From Faecalimonas umbilicata (GTDB lineage Bacteria > Bacillota > Clostridia > Lachnospirales > Lachnospiraceae): a stretch of DNA of 64,000 bases. Position numbers and translations under genes: made by a program. Location of the stretch: the NCBI RefSeq assembly GCF_004346095.1, contig NZ_SLZV01000003.1, forward strand, positions 1-64,000, written 5' to 3'. The notes below the pieces were generated by a model that saw only the letters and a list, made by a program, of their open reading frames with translations, had not been told where the DNA came from and did no database searches. Below, one piece after another: positions 16,301 to 24,693 of this stretch; position 1 is the first letter of the stretch; every line of letters starts with the position of its first letter.

Positions 16301-17166
16301 TACCTCAAAATCTCTGACAGATTTGTCATAATCGCTGCCGCCACTTCCGGCTTATTCATTGAGTAAATATGGATGTGATCAATTCCGTTGGCGATCAGAT
16401 CAATGATCTGGTCTGTCGCATAAGCGATTCCCGCCTGCTTCATCGCTTCCGGCTTCTCCCCGAAACGGTCTAAGATCGCATGGAACCGCTGCGGCAGAAC
16501 CGTTCCGGATAATTTGCAGATTCTTGTCATCTGTCTGCTGTTTGTGACAGGCATGATTCCCGGGAGTACCGGAACAGTGATCCCTTTTTCCCGAATACGA
16601 TAGAGGAAGTTATAGAGAATCGCATTGTCAAAAAACATCTGCGTTGTAAGAAAATCCACTCCACAGTCTACCTTCTGCTTCAGATAAGCGATGTCATCTT
16701 CTTTGTGTTCATTTTCCACATGACCCTCTGGATAACATGCCGCCCCAATGCAAAAATCGCCCTGCTTTTTAATCTCTCGGATCAGTTCATATGCGTAATG
16801 ATACTGGTCTGTCTCCGGAAATTCCAGACCTTCCGGAATATCTCCGCGCAGTGCCAGGATATTTTCAATCCCCTCCGCCTTTAATCGGTCTACCACCGAC
16901 AATACTTCCTCTTTTGTCGAAGAAGCACAGGTCAGATGCGCCAGGCTGGTCACACCCATTTTCTTTTGAATATCCGAGGCAATCTGTACAGTATTCTTGC
17001 TCGTTCCGCCTCCTGCGCCGTAAGTGACGCTGATGAACGCAGGTGCAAGCTTCGCGATCTGCTCTGTGGCGCTTAAAACGGCCTCAATTCCTGCATCCGT
17101 CTTTGGTGGAAAAATCTCAAATGAAATATGTATTTTGTTCTCCTGTAATTTATCTATAATCTTCAT
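16300..17166 (-). CDS. metF: 5,10-methylenetetrahydrofolate reductase
   Basis: MetF reduces methylene-THF to methyl-THF, the methyl donor for the MetH encoded two genes downstream. The N-terminal ISFEIFPPKTDAG carries the catalytic glutamate, and DFLTTQMFFDN near 172-182 matches the folate/flavin barrel. At 288 residues it is of normal length. AAGGAGA precedes the ATG. metF, the activation protein and metH form a tight cassette. No SAM or cobalamin riboswitch fits in the 54 bases upstream. Confidence 0.95.
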   Translation of the reverse strand: MKIIDKLQENKIHISFEIFPPKTDAGIEAVLSATEQIAKLAPAFISVTYGAGGGTSKNTVQIASDIQKKMGVTSLAHLTCASSTKEEVLSVVDRLKAEGIENILALRGDIPEGLEFPETDQYHYAYELIREIKKQGDFCIGAACYPEGHVENEHKEDDIAYLKQKVDCGVDFLTTQMFFDNAILYNFLYRIREKGITVPVLPGIMPVTNSRQMTRICKLSGTVLPQRFHAILDRFGEKPEAMKQAGIAYATDQIIDLIANGIDHIHIYSMNKPEVAAAIMTNLSEILR

Positions 17167-17220
17167 CTTCTCGTAATCTCCTTAGCTGCAATATTCTCAT
17201 GCTGTTATTTTGGGTGTGCC

Positions 17221-18660
17221 TTAGATCAAATCATCGTACAACTGCTCATACTGTTTTGCAGAATTATCCCAGGAAAAATCCTGCTGCATTGCATGTTCTA
17301 CAATCTTATTCCAATCTCTCTTCTTATCATAATAAATATGTTCTGCATAACGTATGATGTCCATCATCTCATGTGCATTGTAGTTTGCAAAACTGAATCC
17401 GGTTCCGGTCTTGTCAAATTCATTGTACGGAACCACCGTATCTTTCAGTCCTCCCGTCTCTCGCACGATCGGAAGTGTTCCGTAGCGCAGACTCATCAGC
17501 TGACTTAATCCACATGGTTCAAATAGTGATGGCATTAAAAACGCATCGCACGATGCATAGATCTTATGTGACAATGCTTCTGAATAATAAATATTCGCCG
17601 AAACTTTTCCCTGATACTTCCATGCAAAATGGCGGAACATATTCTCATAGCGTTCTTCTCCGGTTCCAAGTACGACAAGCTGGATATTCTCCTGACATAA
17701 CTCATCCATCATGTAGGCAATCAGATCCAATCCTTTCTGGTCTGTCAGTCTTGATACGATTCCGATCATCATGGTCTTTGCGTTTTTCTCCAGTCCAAGT
17801 TCTTCCTGAAGCGCCAGTTTATTTTTCGCTTTCTCTTTGCGGAAATTTTCCACCGAGAAGTTATTCGTAATCAATTCATCTGTCTTTGGATTATAGACAT
17901 CATAATCTATTCCGTTCACGATTCCCTGCAGGCAGTTTGCCCGTGCACGCATCAGCCCATCAAGATTCTCTCCATAAAACGGCATCTTGATCTCCTCTGC
18001 ATAAGAGTTACTCACCGTTGTAATGCGATCTGCATAGACAATTCCGCCTTTCAGATAATTGGCATCCTTGTATGCTTCAAGCTTATCCGGAACAAAATAG
18101 TAATCCGGCAATCCTGTGATATCCCTCACCGTCTTTGTATCCCACGTTCCCTGGAATTTCAGATTATGTATCGTCATGATCGTCTTAATGTTCCGATAGT
18201 ATTCATTAGAATATCGGAAATTATCAAGATAAATCGGGATCAACCCGGTCTGCCAGTCATGGCAATGAATGATATCCGGCCGGAAATCGATTATCGGAAG
18301 CGTACTTAAAACTGCCTTGGAGAAAAAGGCAAATTTCTCAATGTCTTCATAGATATTGCCATAAGGGGCAAACCCATTAAAATAAAATTCATTGTCAATA
18401 AAATAAAATGTCACGCCATCGTGCACATATTCCAACACACCGACATACTGTGTTCTCCAGTTCAAGTCCATATAAAAATGAGTCCGATACTCTAATTTTT
18501 CTTTCCACTCTTCTTTCATACACATATATTTTGGAAGCATGACTCTGACATCATACTTCTCTTTGTCAAAGTATTTCGGCAGCGAACCTACAACATCTGC
18601 AAGTCCCCCAGTCTTGATAAACGGCACACACTCTGACGCTGCGAACAAAATCCTTTTCAT
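17221..18660 (-). CDS. glgA: Glycogen synthase (ADP-glucose type)
   Basis: GlgA extends alpha-1,4-glucan from ADP-glucose. The 479-residue GT5 enzyme has KTGGLADVVGSLPK at residues 16-29 (ADP-glucose binding) and the C-terminal EPCGLSQLMSLRYG with the catalytic Glu. Other glg genes are not next to it. It starts behind its own promoter, and metF follows after 54 bases without an obvious terminator, so read-through into the methionine genes is possible. Confidence 0.96.
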   Translation of the reverse strand: MKRILFAASECVPFIKTGGLADVVGSLPKYFDKEKYDVRVMLPKYMCMKEEWKEKLEYRTHFYMDLNWRTQYVGVLEYVHDGVTFYFIDNEFYFNGFAPYGNIYEDIEKFAFFSKAVLSTLPIIDFRPDIIHCHDWQTGLIPIYLDNFRYSNEYYRNIKTIMTIHNLKFQGTWDTKTVRDITGLPDYYFVPDKLEAYKDANYLKGGIVYADRITTVSNSYAEEIKMPFYGENLDGLMRARANCLQGIVNGIDYDVYNPKTDELITNNFSVENFRKEKAKNKLALQEELGLEKNAKTMMIGIVSRLTDQKGLDLIAYMMDELCQENIQLVVLGTGEERYENMFRHFAWKYQGKVSANIYYSEALSHKIYASCDAFLMPSLFEPCGLSQLMSLRYGTLPIVRETGGLKDTVVPYNEFDKTGTGFSFANYNAHEMMDIIRYAEHIYYDKKRDWNKIVEHAMQQDFSWDNSAKQYEQLYDDLI

Positions 18661-18691
18661 ATGATTCCCTCCAAACTTTTTACTTTCTGTT

Positions 18692-18720
18692 ATTATATCG
18701 TATTTTCAGAAAAATGAAAA
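18692..18720 (-). promoter_or_regulatory. Probable promoter of glgA
   Basis: TTTTCA (18715-18720), 17-bp spacer and TATAAT (18692-18697). The -10 is perfect and the -35 weak. Confidence 0.6.
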
Positions 18721-18745
18721 GACATAAGATAGAACTGAGTCCTTT

Positions 18746-19546
18746 TTATTCCACAAGCTGCCTGCGTCTTCCTCTCAGGCGGATAGTATCCGCAAGAAGT
18801 GCGATAAATTCCGAGTTAGTCGGTTTCCCCTTTCCGCTGCTGACCGTATATCCAAACATTTCATCGATCGTCTCCAATTTCCCCCTCGTCCATGCCACCT
18901 CAATCGCATGGCGGATCGCCCGCTCTACCCGGCTTGATGTTGTCTGATTTTTCTTCGCAACAGTCGGATAGAGGATTTTTGTGATTGCATTTAGCACATC
19001 CATATCTTCCACAGCCATTATGATCGCATCCCGCAGATAATGATATCCTTTGATATGTGCAGGAATCCCGATCTCGTGAATCATATCGGTTACTTCCTCC
19101 TCAAGATCATACTCCGGCAGATCTTTCCTGCTGCTTTCCAGTTCCCGGTCCGGGGCTGCCGGGCGGTAAACTCGATTCACATGTTTGATCTTATCTAACA
19201 GCATCCGGTTGTTAAATGGCTTCATAATATAGTAATTCGCTCCTTTTTCAAAGGCATCTTCTGTCATTTGTTCCTGTCCGACAGCTGTCACAACGATAAA
19301 ACTCGGATGCTTTTTGATTTTTTTATCTGTGTTGATCTGTTCCATCACACTCAATCCGTCCATTTTCGGCATGATCAGATCCAAAAGGACGACATCCGGC
19401 TGTTTTTGTTCTATAATTTTGCACATATCCTCCCCATTGTTCGCTTTTCCAACCAGCGTCAGTTCCTTGTCCCGATCGATCAGTTCCCCAAGAAGATCCA
19501 ACATTCTCTCATTATCGTCAGCAATAGCTACATTCAGTTTTCCCAT
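18746..19546 (-). CDS. spo0A: Sporulation master response regulator Spo0A
   Basis: Spo0A is the phosphorelay-controlled regulator that starts sporulation. The receiver domain has Asp-10, Asp-11 and the phosphoacceptor Asp-56 (VVLLDLIMP), and a Lys in MKPF. The C-terminal DNA-binding domain has [15 protein letters not shown], the recognition-helix region of all Spo0A proteins. The start at 19546 follows AAGGAGG; an in-frame codon 18 bases upstream overlaps that site and is rejected. Length 266. It follows spoIVB as in other Firmicutes. Confidence 0.98.
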   Translation of the reverse strand: MGKLNVAIADDNERMLDLLGELIDRDKELTLVGKANNGEDMCKIIEQKQPDVVLLDLIMPKMDGLSVMEQINTDKKIKKHPSFIVVTAVGQEQMTEDAFEKGANYYIMKPFNNRMLLDKIKHVNRVYRPAAPDRELESSRKDLPEYDLEEEVTDMIHEIGIPAHIKGYHYLRDAIIMAVEDMDVLNAITKILYPTVAKKNQTTSSRVERAIRHAIEVAWTRGKLETIDEMFGYTVSSGKGKPTNSEFIALLADTIRLRGRRRQLVE

Positions 19547-19589
19547 GGCTACATCCTCCTTCAATTTCTGCCTTCATTCCACAGCATTC

Positions 19590-19645
19590 ATTATAGACTT
19601 GCCACAGGTGGCGAATCAAGAAAAAGGGTTCCTCATTATTCGACA
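19590..19645 (-). promoter_or_regulatory. spo0A promoter with 0A box and spacer palindrome
   Basis: TTGATT (19614-19619), 18-bp spacer, TATAAT (19590-19595). The spacer holds a perfect palindrome GCCACAGGTGGC (19601-19612). Twenty bases upstream of the -35 the minus strand reads TGTCGAA (19639-19645), the core of the Spo0A-binding box. Autoregulation by Spo0A-P is therefore likely; the spacer palindrome suggests a second regulator. Confidence 0.6.
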
Positions 19646-19651
19646 GTCCTG

Positions 19652-20719
19652 TCAGGATTTTACATGTTCCAACATATTTTCGATAAAAATGCCATAGCCT
19701 TTCTTCGCATCCTGCACAAACACATGAGTTACCGCTCCAATGATCTTGTCATTCTGGATGATCGGGCTTCCGCTCATCCCCTGGATAATCCCGCCCGTCT
19801 TCTCAAGAAGTTCTTTATCTGTCACTTCCAACACGATCCCCTTATTGACTTCCCGCTCCGAGAGATCCACTTTCAATATATTGACATCATATTCTCTGAC
19901 AACACCATCTACACAGCACCTGATTTTTGCCGGTCCTCTTTGGATCTCTGCCTTTCTCCCTGCTTTCAGCGGTGTCTGATCCGCAAATAATTCATGGATC
20001 CGGTCTACCGTACCGAATATTCCCGCATCTGTATTTTCCGTGATCTCCCCGAGAATATTATATCGATTGTACACGATCACGCCTTCCATCCCGCCTGGAC
20101 TTCCATCCTCCCCTTTTTGGATTGCACTGATACTTGTTTCATAGAGACTTCCTTTGGCGATTTCCAAAAGCTCATTGGTATCTACATCGTGGATTCCATG
20201 CCCAAGTGCACCAAACTGACTATTTCCATTTAAGAAAGTCACTGTGCCAAGTCCCTGGGCATTGTCCCTCACCCAGATTCCGAGACGATATTCTTCCTCA
20301 CTGCTTTCCACTGCCTTCAGCCGCACATCTACGGGCTGGTCTTTTCTGCGAAGATGAAGCACAACATTTTCATCATCAAGCTTTTTTACTGCCGCAATCA
20401 ATTCTTTTTTGTTTGTGATCACCTCATCATTGATCCCTGTAATATAATCTCCCTGTCGAACGATATGATCTGCCGGTTTATATTTATCTCCATCTGTTCC
20501 CTCGATTGCATCTGTTCCCAGCACCATCACACCGTTCGTCTCCATATATATCCCAATTGGCATTCCCCCGGGAATCAGATATTCCTCGCTGATTTCCTCC
20601 GTACTCACTTCTCTTTTCTGCGAGATTGTCTGATATTTTACGATGCAGGCGCCGCCGCCTACCAGCACCGTGAACAGAAGAAGGATCATCAGACTCCTCC
20701 GATACCAGTATTTTCTCAC
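19652..20719 (-). CDS. spoIVB: SpoIVB serine peptidase
   Basis: SpoIVB is the forespore-secreted serine protease that triggers pro-sigma-K processing by cutting SpoIVFA. The 355-residue protein has an N-terminal membrane anchor (about 9-26), a PDZ domain (about 65-130) and the S55-type peptidase domain with the catalytic serine in GMSGSPIIQN near residue 320. The start is GTG behind GGGAGG. It sits between recN and spo0A, the classical order, but a terminator after recN implies a separate promoter, which I could not assign. Confidence 0.95.
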   Translation of the reverse strand: MRKYWYRRSLMILLLFTVLVGGGACIVKYQTISQKREVSTEEISEEYLIPGGMPIGIYMETNGVMVLGTDAIEGTDGDKYKPADHIVRQGDYITGINDEVITNKKELIAAVKKLDDENVVLHLRRKDQPVDVRLKAVESSEEEYRLGIWVRDNAQGLGTVTFLNGNSQFGALGHGIHDVDTNELLEIAKGSLYETSISAIQKGEDGSPGGMEGVIVYNRYNILGEITENTDAGIFGTVDRIHELFADQTPLKAGRKAEIQRGPAKIRCCVDGVVREYDVNILKVDLSEREVNKGIVLEVTDKELLEKTGGIIQGMSGSPIIQNDKIIGAVTHVFVQDAKKGYGIFIENMLEHVKS

Positions 20720-20811
20720 ACTTCATTCCTCCCAACATAAAAAGATTGCACGACTGTACATTCCTCACAGTATATTTTTTCTTCCGCAAGATTCCAAAAC
20801 CTTCCTTTGGA

Positions 20812-20842
20812 AAAAAATAAGACAGACACTTTCATGTCTGCC
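20812..20842 (-). terminator. Intrinsic terminator after recN
   Basis: GGCAGACA and TGTCTGTC pair on the minus strand, followed by TTATTTTTTT. It ends the long nusB-to-recN operon. Confidence 0.85.
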
Positions 20843-20866
20843 TTAGTATATGGAATTTTATCTGAT

Positions 20867-22555
20867 TCACTCTGATTTTCTTTTGGAAAGTTCTGCCATT
20901 TTTTTCAATTCAACAGCGCTTTGCCGGATCGACTCTGTCACTGCAGATCCTCCGAGCAATCTGGAAAGTTCTGCCACAGACTCTTCCTCCGTCAACTCAT
21001 TGATCGCAGTCTTTGTCACCCCATCCTGTACCGTCTTCTCGATCACATAATGGGCATCTGCCATCGCTGCAATCTGCGCAAGGTGTGTAATACAAATGAC
21101 CTGATACTCTTTTGCAAGCATTCCCATCTTCTCTGCAACTTTTCCAGCAGTAATCCCACTGATTCCAGTGTCAATCTCGTCAAAGATCAATGTAGCAATC
21201 TCTTCTCGATATGCGAGAACTGTTTTGATCACAAGCATGATCCTCGACAATTCTCCTCCGGATGCCACCATGCCCAGTGGCCGCAGCGGCTCTCCAGGAT
21301 TCATCGACACAAGAAATTCTGGCTCATCGATCCCATCTTCCCTGCATTCCAAAAGTCTGGTAAACTTCATTTCAAACTGCACATCGAGGAAATTTAAATC
21401 TTTCAGGCCGAGCCGGATCCTCTCCACAAAAATCTGTGCCTGTTTTTGTCGAATCTCCGACAGTTCTTCCGCAAGAACTTCCAGTTTTCTACAGGATTCC
21501 TCATATTTTTTTTGGAGGGATGCAATATAATTTTCATAGTCATGAAGCTTTTCCAGCTTTTCCTCCACCTGACCGGCGTATTTTTCGATCTCTTCCACAG
21601 AATTTCCATACTTGGATTTCAAACGATTGATCTCGTTGAGCCTGATCTCCACCTCCTGGAATTCTTCCGGGGAAAATTCTACAGAGTTTCTCGCCGCAGA
21701 AAGTTCATGGTTAAAATCATTTAACAGATTCTCTATCTCTGACAACTGCTCATACAAACTTTCTGCCAGTGGATCACAGCCGGAAATTTCCTGAAAAATA
21801 CGAACTGCCCGGCTAATGCAGTCTGCAGCATTTCCTCCGCCATTGTCACTTGTATAAGCATAAGCTTCCTCCATATGCTCCGCCATCCGTCTCCCGGTCA
21901 GCATCCGCTTATACTGTTCCTCCAACAAATCATCTTCACCAGGTTTTAACTCTGCCTTTGTGATCTCCTCCAGCTCAAAAGAAAGAAAATCTTCCTCTCT
22001 CCTCCTGCTGTCCTCATCTTTGATCGCAAGTGCAAGTTCTTTTTCGTTCGCCTTGCAGCTGTTCCATGCCTCTTTGACCTTATCTTTCAGATCTCCGATC
22101 TCTTCTCTTGCAAACAAGTCTAAAAAAGCAAGATGATTCTTCCGGTGGATCAATGTCTGATGCTCATGCTGTCCGTGAATGTCGATCAGAATCGTCGCCA
22201 CATCTTTTAGAATCCGTGTTGTTACTGTTTCCCCATTGATCTTGCTGACACTTCGTCCATCCATCAGTTTTCTGCTTAAGATCAATTGTCCCTCTTCCGG
22301 ATAAATATCAAGTGCTCTCAGCTGTGCCTCCTGGGACGGATGTTCCACAGTAAATACCAGTTCTACTAATCCGTAAGCAGCTCCTTTTCGCAGCATCTCA
22401 GCAGAATACTTCCCGCCAAGTGCCAGTCCGATAGAGCCTAAAATAATTGATTTTCCGGCACCGGTCTCTCCTGTCAGAATGTTAAATCCTTTTTTAAATT
22501 CTACTTCGATCTCATCGATCAGCGCCAGGTTCTTTACATGTAAATTTTGTAACAT
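20867..22555 (-). CDS. recN: DNA repair protein RecN
   Basis: RecN is an SMC-like ATPase that organises DNA ends in double-strand break repair. The 562-residue protein has Walker A GETGAGKS near residue 30, long coiled coils (about 165-345), the ABC signature ASGGELSRIML and Walker B FDEIDTGISG. It is the last gene of the operon and follows argR by 15 bases. recN-argR-nadK-tlyA order is widespread in Firmicutes. Confidence 0.97.
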   Translation of the reverse strand: MLQNLHVKNLALIDEIEVEFKKGFNILTGETGAGKSIILGSIGLALGGKYSAEMLRKGAAYGLVELVFTVEHPSQEAQLRALDIYPEEGQLILSRKLMDGRSVSKINGETVTTRILKDVATILIDIHGQHEHQTLIHRKNHLAFLDLFAREEIGDLKDKVKEAWNSCKANEKELALAIKDEDSRRREEDFLSFELEEITKAELKPGEDDLLEEQYKRMLTGRRMAEHMEEAYAYTSDNGGGNAADCISRAVRIFQEISGCDPLAESLYEQLSEIENLLNDFNHELSAARNSVEFSPEEFQEVEIRLNEINRLKSKYGNSVEEIEKYAGQVEEKLEKLHDYENYIASLQKKYEESCRKLEVLAEELSEIRQKQAQIFVERIRLGLKDLNFLDVQFEMKFTRLLECREDGIDEPEFLVSMNPGEPLRPLGMVASGGELSRIMLVIKTVLAYREEIATLIFDEIDTGISGITAGKVAEKMGMLAKEYQVICITHLAQIAAMADAHYVIEKTVQDGVTKTAINELTEEESVAELSRLLGGSAVTESIRQSAVELKKMAELSKRKSE

Positions 22556-22570
22556 CTGTTTCTCCTGCCG

Positions 22571-23020
22571 TTACAATACAATTTTTCTTATTTTTTCCAT
22601 CACAATTTTCGTCTCTTCTGTGCTGCGGACTGCACACATGATCGTATCATCTCCCGCAATACAGCCGACGACTTCGTACCACTGCATCGAATCAATGGAT
22701 GCGGCGACCGCCATCGCCATTCCGGATACGGTTTTGACTACCAGTATATTTTGCGCCATCTCCATCGAAACATACCCGTCTTTTAGGATCCGCATGTATT
22801 TTTCCTTCATATCCTTTTCCGGAACCTGAAGGATCACATACTTCTGTTTTCCATTTTCCCCCGCAACTTTCGTAAGCCGCAGATCACGGATATCTCTTGA
22901 AACAGTCGCCTGCGTCACTTGAAAACCTGCTTTGTTCAGCTGTTCTGCCAGCTCTTCCTGGGTCTCAATATTATACTGGTTGATTAATTCTACAATCTTT
23001 GCATGCCGACTTACTTTCAT
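22571..23020 (-). CDS. argR: Arginine repressor ArgR/AhrC
   Basis: ArgR is an arginine-sensing hexameric repressor of arginine biosynthesis and activator of catabolism. The 149-residue protein has the N-terminal winged HTH (TQATVSRDIRDLRLTKV, about 37-53) and the C-terminal arginine-binding core (GCIAGDDTIMCAVRS). No arg genes are in this window. It lies in its usual place between nadK and recN. Confidence 0.96.
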   Translation of the reverse strand: MKVSRHAKIVELINQYNIETQEELAEQLNKAGFQVTQATVSRDIRDLRLTKVAGENGKQKYVILQVPEKDMKEKYMRILKDGYVSMEMAQNILVVKTVSGMAMAVAASIDSMQWYEVVGCIAGDDTIMCAVRSTEETKIVMEKIRKIVL

Positions 23021-23025
23021 CTTAT

Positions 23026-23859
23026 TTAATTTCCTTTCATTTTCTTGCGCAGCGTCTCCAGAAAACTCTCCTCACTCAGCTTTAAAAGTTTGGCAGTCTT
23101 TTCAGAACGGCTGATCGTAATACGGTCCCCTGTATAGACCGGAATCACATCCGCTCCGTCAAACGTCACGCTCGCCTCCTCAACCGTATCTCCTTTTCCT
23201 TTTCCGATCTCGATCACGATCTCGTCTTCCGCCGAAAGTACGATACTGCTTGTATTTAAAGCGTGTGAACAGATCGGTGTGATCACAAACATCTCTGCCG
23301 TCGGTTCCACGATCGGTCCGCCCGCTGACAGGTTGTACGCGGTAGAGCCTGTCGGCGTCGAGATGATCACTCCATCTGCCTGGTAAGAATTTAAAAGCTG
23401 TCCATTGACATAAATATTGAAATGGATCACACGGATACTTCCGGCACGCGCCACAACAATATCGTTGAGCGCGATATCTTCCTTTCTTCCTTCAAGCTTT
23501 CCCTGCAACATCATCCGGCGTTCCGGAAGAAACGCCCCGCAAAACAGCTTTTCCAGACTTTCTTCGATCTTCGGAAGTTCAATCTCTGTCAAATATCCGA
23601 GTGTCCCCATATTCACTCCGATCAACGGAAGATGCTTGTTCCTCAATTCCCTGACCGCCTGGATCAACGTTCCGTCTCCTCCCAGCGTCAGGACACAGTC
23701 TGTCTCTTTTGGAATCTGGTCTGCAAGGAGATTGCCCTCTTCATCTCGCTCACATAAGATACAAGTTCTGCCGCGCTTTTCTATATAATCTTGTATCTGC
23801 CTTGTCACCTCATAATTTTCATCTTTACTGTAATTCGTAATGATGTAAAACGTTTCCAT
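23026..23859 (-). CDS. nadK: NAD kinase
   Basis: NadK makes NADP from NAD and ATP or polyphosphate. The 277-residue protein has GGDGTL (about 59-64), where the Asp is catalytic, and GSTAYNLSAGGPIVEP in the second domain. It is cotranscribed with tlyA and argR. nadD of the same pathway lies at 2.0-2.6 kb. Confidence 0.97.
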   Translation of the reverse strand: METFYIITNYSKDENYEVTRQIQDYIEKRGRTCILCERDEEGNLLADQIPKETDCVLTLGGDGTLIQAVRELRNKHLPLIGVNMGTLGYLTEIELPKIEESLEKLFCGAFLPERRMMLQGKLEGRKEDIALNDIVVARAGSIRVIHFNIYVNGQLLNSYQADGVIISTPTGSTAYNLSAGGPIVEPTAEMFVITPICSHALNTSSIVLSAEDEIVIEIGKGKGDTVEEASVTFDGADVIPVYTGDRITISRSEKTAKLLKLSEESFLETLRKKMKGN

Positions 23860-23877
23860 AACGTACCTCTCTCGCTT

Positions 23878-24687
23878 TTATTTTGCCAGCGCCTCAAACG
23901 CTGCCTCCACTACCTGATACAGTGCATCCTCCATATCCGGCAGATTGCTTCCCACTTCGCTTTTCTTTAAATGTACCAGATATTCAATATTTCCCTCCGG
24001 TCCTTTGATCGGCGAAAATTCAATGCCGAGAATCTGAAATCCGATCGATGCCGCATAGGAAGTGACCAGTTCGATCACCTCGTGGTGAGTACTCTTCTCG
24101 CGGACAACCCCCTTCTTCCCTACTTTCTCTCTTCCGGCCTCAAACTGTGGCTTGATCAGGGCAACAATCTCCCCATCCGGTTTTAAATAGTTGCGGATCG
24201 GTTCCAGCACTTTTGTCAGCGAGATAAAAGACACATCAATGGAAGAAAAATCAATTTCCTCTCCAAGATCTTCCGGTGTCACATACCGGATATTTGTCTT
24301 CTCCATACATACAACCCGGTCATCTTGTCTGAGTTTCCACGCAAGCTGTCCTCTCCCTACATCGATCGCAAACACCTTTCTCGCACCATTCTGGAGCATA
24401 CAGTCTGTAAATCCCCCTGTAGAAGAACCAACATCCGTGCAGACTTTTCCTTCCAGATCTACATCAAAATTGGCGATTGCTTTCTCAAGCTTTAATCCGC
24501 CGCGGCTGACATACGGCATTGTGTGCCCCTTGATCTCGATCTGAACCTCATCTGAGAAAGTTGTTCCCGCCTTGTCCTCCCGCTGTCCTTCTACAAATAC
24601 ATTGCCGGACATGATGATCGCCTTCGCCTTCTCTCTTGACTCTGCAAGATTCCGCTTTACAAGTAATACATCTAAACGCTCTTTCAT
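23878..24687 (-). CDS. tlyA: TlyA-family rRNA 2'-O-methyltransferase
   Basis: TlyA enzymes methylate ribose in 16S and/or 23S rRNA; the old name hemolysin is misleading. The 269-residue protein has an N-terminal S4 RNA-binding domain (1-60) and an FtsJ-like fold with DVGSSTGGFTDCMLQNGA (about 83-100) and IKPQFEAGREKVGKKG. It follows dxs by six bases, as in most Firmicutes. Confidence 0.94.
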   Translation of the reverse strand: MKERLDVLLVKRNLAESREKAKAIIMSGNVFVEGQREDKAGTTFSDEVQIEIKGHTMPYVSRGGLKLEKAIANFDVDLEGKVCTDVGSSTGGFTDCMLQNGARKVFAIDVGRGQLAWKLRQDDRVVCMEKTNIRYVTPEDLGEEIDFSSIDVSFISLTKVLEPIRNYLKPDGEIVALIKPQFEAGREKVGKKGVVREKSTHHEVIELVTSYAASIGFQILGIEFSPIKGPEGNIEYLVHLKKSEVGSNLPDMEDALYQVVEAAFEALAK

Positions 24688-24693
24688 CTATTT

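Noticed and set aside
17167-17220. SAM or cobalamin riboswitch before metF
   Set aside because: Only 54 bases separate glgA and metF and no conserved core is visible.
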